Below, one piece after another: positions 62,648 to 63,402 of a stretch of 63,402 bases of DNA (positions within the stretch are counted from its first letter, which is position 1; each line of letters opens with the position of its first letter). The notes under the pieces are model-generated. The model saw nothing but the letters and a program-made list of their open reading frames with translations, did not search any database and was not told the DNA's origin. Source of the stretch: Candidatus Zixiibacteriota bacterium (GTDB taxonomy: Bacteria > Zixibacteria > MSB-5A5 > GN15 > PGXB01); contig LS998015.1 of assembly GCA_900498245.1 (NCBI GenBank), positions 1,762,343 through 1,825,744 on the forward strand, read 5' to 3'. The position numbers were made by a program, and so were the translations under genes.

Positions 62648-63402
62648 ATGGTACATAGCGTAGAATTGGATTTGGGCGGAAAAAGACTGTCTCTGGAAAC
62701 CGGCAAGATTGCATTACAGTCAAATGGTGCCGTCATGGTAAGATTAGGTGATACCGTGGTGCTCTCCGCGGTATGCGCTTCGGACAAGCCGATCGTGGGT
62801 CAGGATTTCTTCCCCCTCACGGTCGATTACAGAGAAAAGAGCTATGCCGCGGGAAAGATTCCCGGCGGCTTTTTCAAGCGGGAAGGGCGTCCTTCGGAGA
62901 AAGAAATATTATCGATGCGCATCATCGATCGGCCGATTCGCCCCCTGTTTCCGGAAGGATTTAAAAACGAAGTTCAGTGTCATAATCTCGTTCTTTCGGC
63001 CGATCAGGAAAACGACGCCGATATCCTCGGTGTTATCGGAACTTCGGCGGCTCTGACAATCTCTGATATTGCCTTCGCGACCACGATTGCGGCCGTCCGA
63101 GTCGGACGAATTGATGGGCAGTTGGTTGTCAACCCCGGTTTCAAGCAATTGGAGGAATCCGACATCAGCCTCACTCTGGCCGGATCCAAAGAATCAATCA
63201 CCATGGTTGAAGGCGGCGGCCGGGAGATTTCTGAAGCGGAAATGGTTGAGGCCCTGGCTTTCGGTCATGAACATATCAAAAATATCGTCGGCAAAATCGA
63301 GGAACTACAGCGCCTGGCCGGACGGCCCAAGGCATCATATACACCCGTCCTGCCCGATGAAACTTTGAAAAACAAAGTGATCGAAATGGTTCGCAGCCGC
63401 CT
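62648..63402 (+). CDS. pnp: Polynucleotide phosphorylase (N-terminal part, cut by window edge)
   Basis: About 251 residues are visible, starting MVHSVELDLGGKRLSLETGK. The first RNase PH domain is clear, with VDYREKSYAAGKIPGGFFKREGRPSEKEIL and MRIIDRPIRPLFPEGFKNEVQ, as in all PNPases. The enzyme degrades RNA by phosphorolysis and is part of the degradosome in many bacteria. GAGAGAGG precedes the ATG. The second PH, KH and S1 domains lie beyond the window. Confidence 0.95.
   Translation, partial: MVHSVELDLGGKRLSLETGKIALQSNGAVMVRLGDTVVLSAVCASDKPIVGQDFFPLTVDYREKSYAAGKIPGGFFKREGRPSEKEILSMRIIDRPIRPLFPEGFKNEVQCHNLVLSADQENDADILGVIGTSAALTISDIAFATTIAAVRVGRIDGQLVVNPGFKQLEESDISLTLAGSKESITMVEGGGREISEAEMVEALAFGHEHIKNIVGKIEELQRLAGRPKASYTPVLPDETLKNKVIEMVRSR

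Noticed and set aside
1-63402. Mobile elements, defence islands or prophage
   Set aside because: No transposase, integrase, restriction-modification, toxin-antitoxin or phage structural genes and no terminal repeats were seen; composition looks even and gene content is mostly core.

Overview
The window is a 63.4 kb stretch of a Gram-negative bacterial chromosome with moderate GC (about half by eye). It carries outer-membrane machinery (BamA, a TamA/TamB-like pair, AsmA, FadL-like and other barrels) and a giant secreted protein with an 'NYPNPFNP' C-terminal domain of the FlgD-like/type IX-sorting kind plus dockerin-like repeats. It also has a fused 2-hydroxyacyl-CoA dehydratase activase of the sort common in anaerobes. 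Together these suggest the FCB superphylum, most likely candidate division Zixibacteria or a close relative. This placement is an inference from gene content and no marker phylogeny was run. There are no rRNA or tRNA genes, insertion sequences, prophage or CRISPR arrays. The gene content is mostly core chromosome, with TTG used as a start codon unusually often.

Layout. (1) 1-1192, minus strand: rplU overlapping bamA, which leaves the window at the left edge. (2) 1450-4397: uvrB overlapping a lipoprotein gene. (3) 5001-13598: one gene for a 2865-residue secreted protein of about 27 cysteine-bearing Ig-like modules, then cohesin-like, dockerin-like and sorting domains. It sits behind a 600-base non-coding stretch with a good promoter. 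(4) 21605-13658, minus strand: a compact housekeeping operon dtd-maf-rodZ-(half GT9-like)-smc-ftsY-yjbQ-rlmH. (5) 21722-33101, plus strand: a dehydratase activase fusion, a DUF885 peptidase, thioredoxin, a CoA-binding protein, a 33-codon membrane microprotein, rhomboid, a receiver-domain protein, ccdA, a DUF2064 protein and a creatininase-family protein. (6) 35908-33152, minus strand: a barrel protein, a CxxCH aromatic-rich lipoprotein and a FadL-like protein, apparently one operon. (7) 37498-36134 (minus) and 37590-38810 (plus): aminotransferase plus nitroreductase, divergent from a DUF401 permease. Both promoters lie so close to the start codons that the mRNAs look leaderless. (8) 38920-46441: ECF sigma and zinc-binding anti-sigma behind a sigma-E-like promoter, then a CMD-like gene, tamB and tamA. 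(9) 46556-52811: cysteine desulfurase, mnmA, an MBL-fold hydrolase, an AsmA-family protein, cysE. (10) 52919-63402: proS and the classical rimP-nusA-infB-ylxP-rbfA-nrnA-truB-ribF-rpsO-pnp operon, with pnp cut by the right edge.

How it fits together. Three themes recur: envelope assembly (BamA, Tam pair, AsmA, RodZ, FadL-like porin, ECF stress circuit), thiol and sulfur chemistry (thioredoxin, CcdA, cysteine desulfurase with MnmA, CysE) and information processing (UvrB, SMC, FtsY, nusA-pnp operon). The least explained items are the giant modular surface protein, the aromatic CxxCH lipoprotein operon, the paired leaderless promoters and the sigma-E-like site in front of the ECF sigma gene. I did not find a clearly new multi-gene defence or mobile system.
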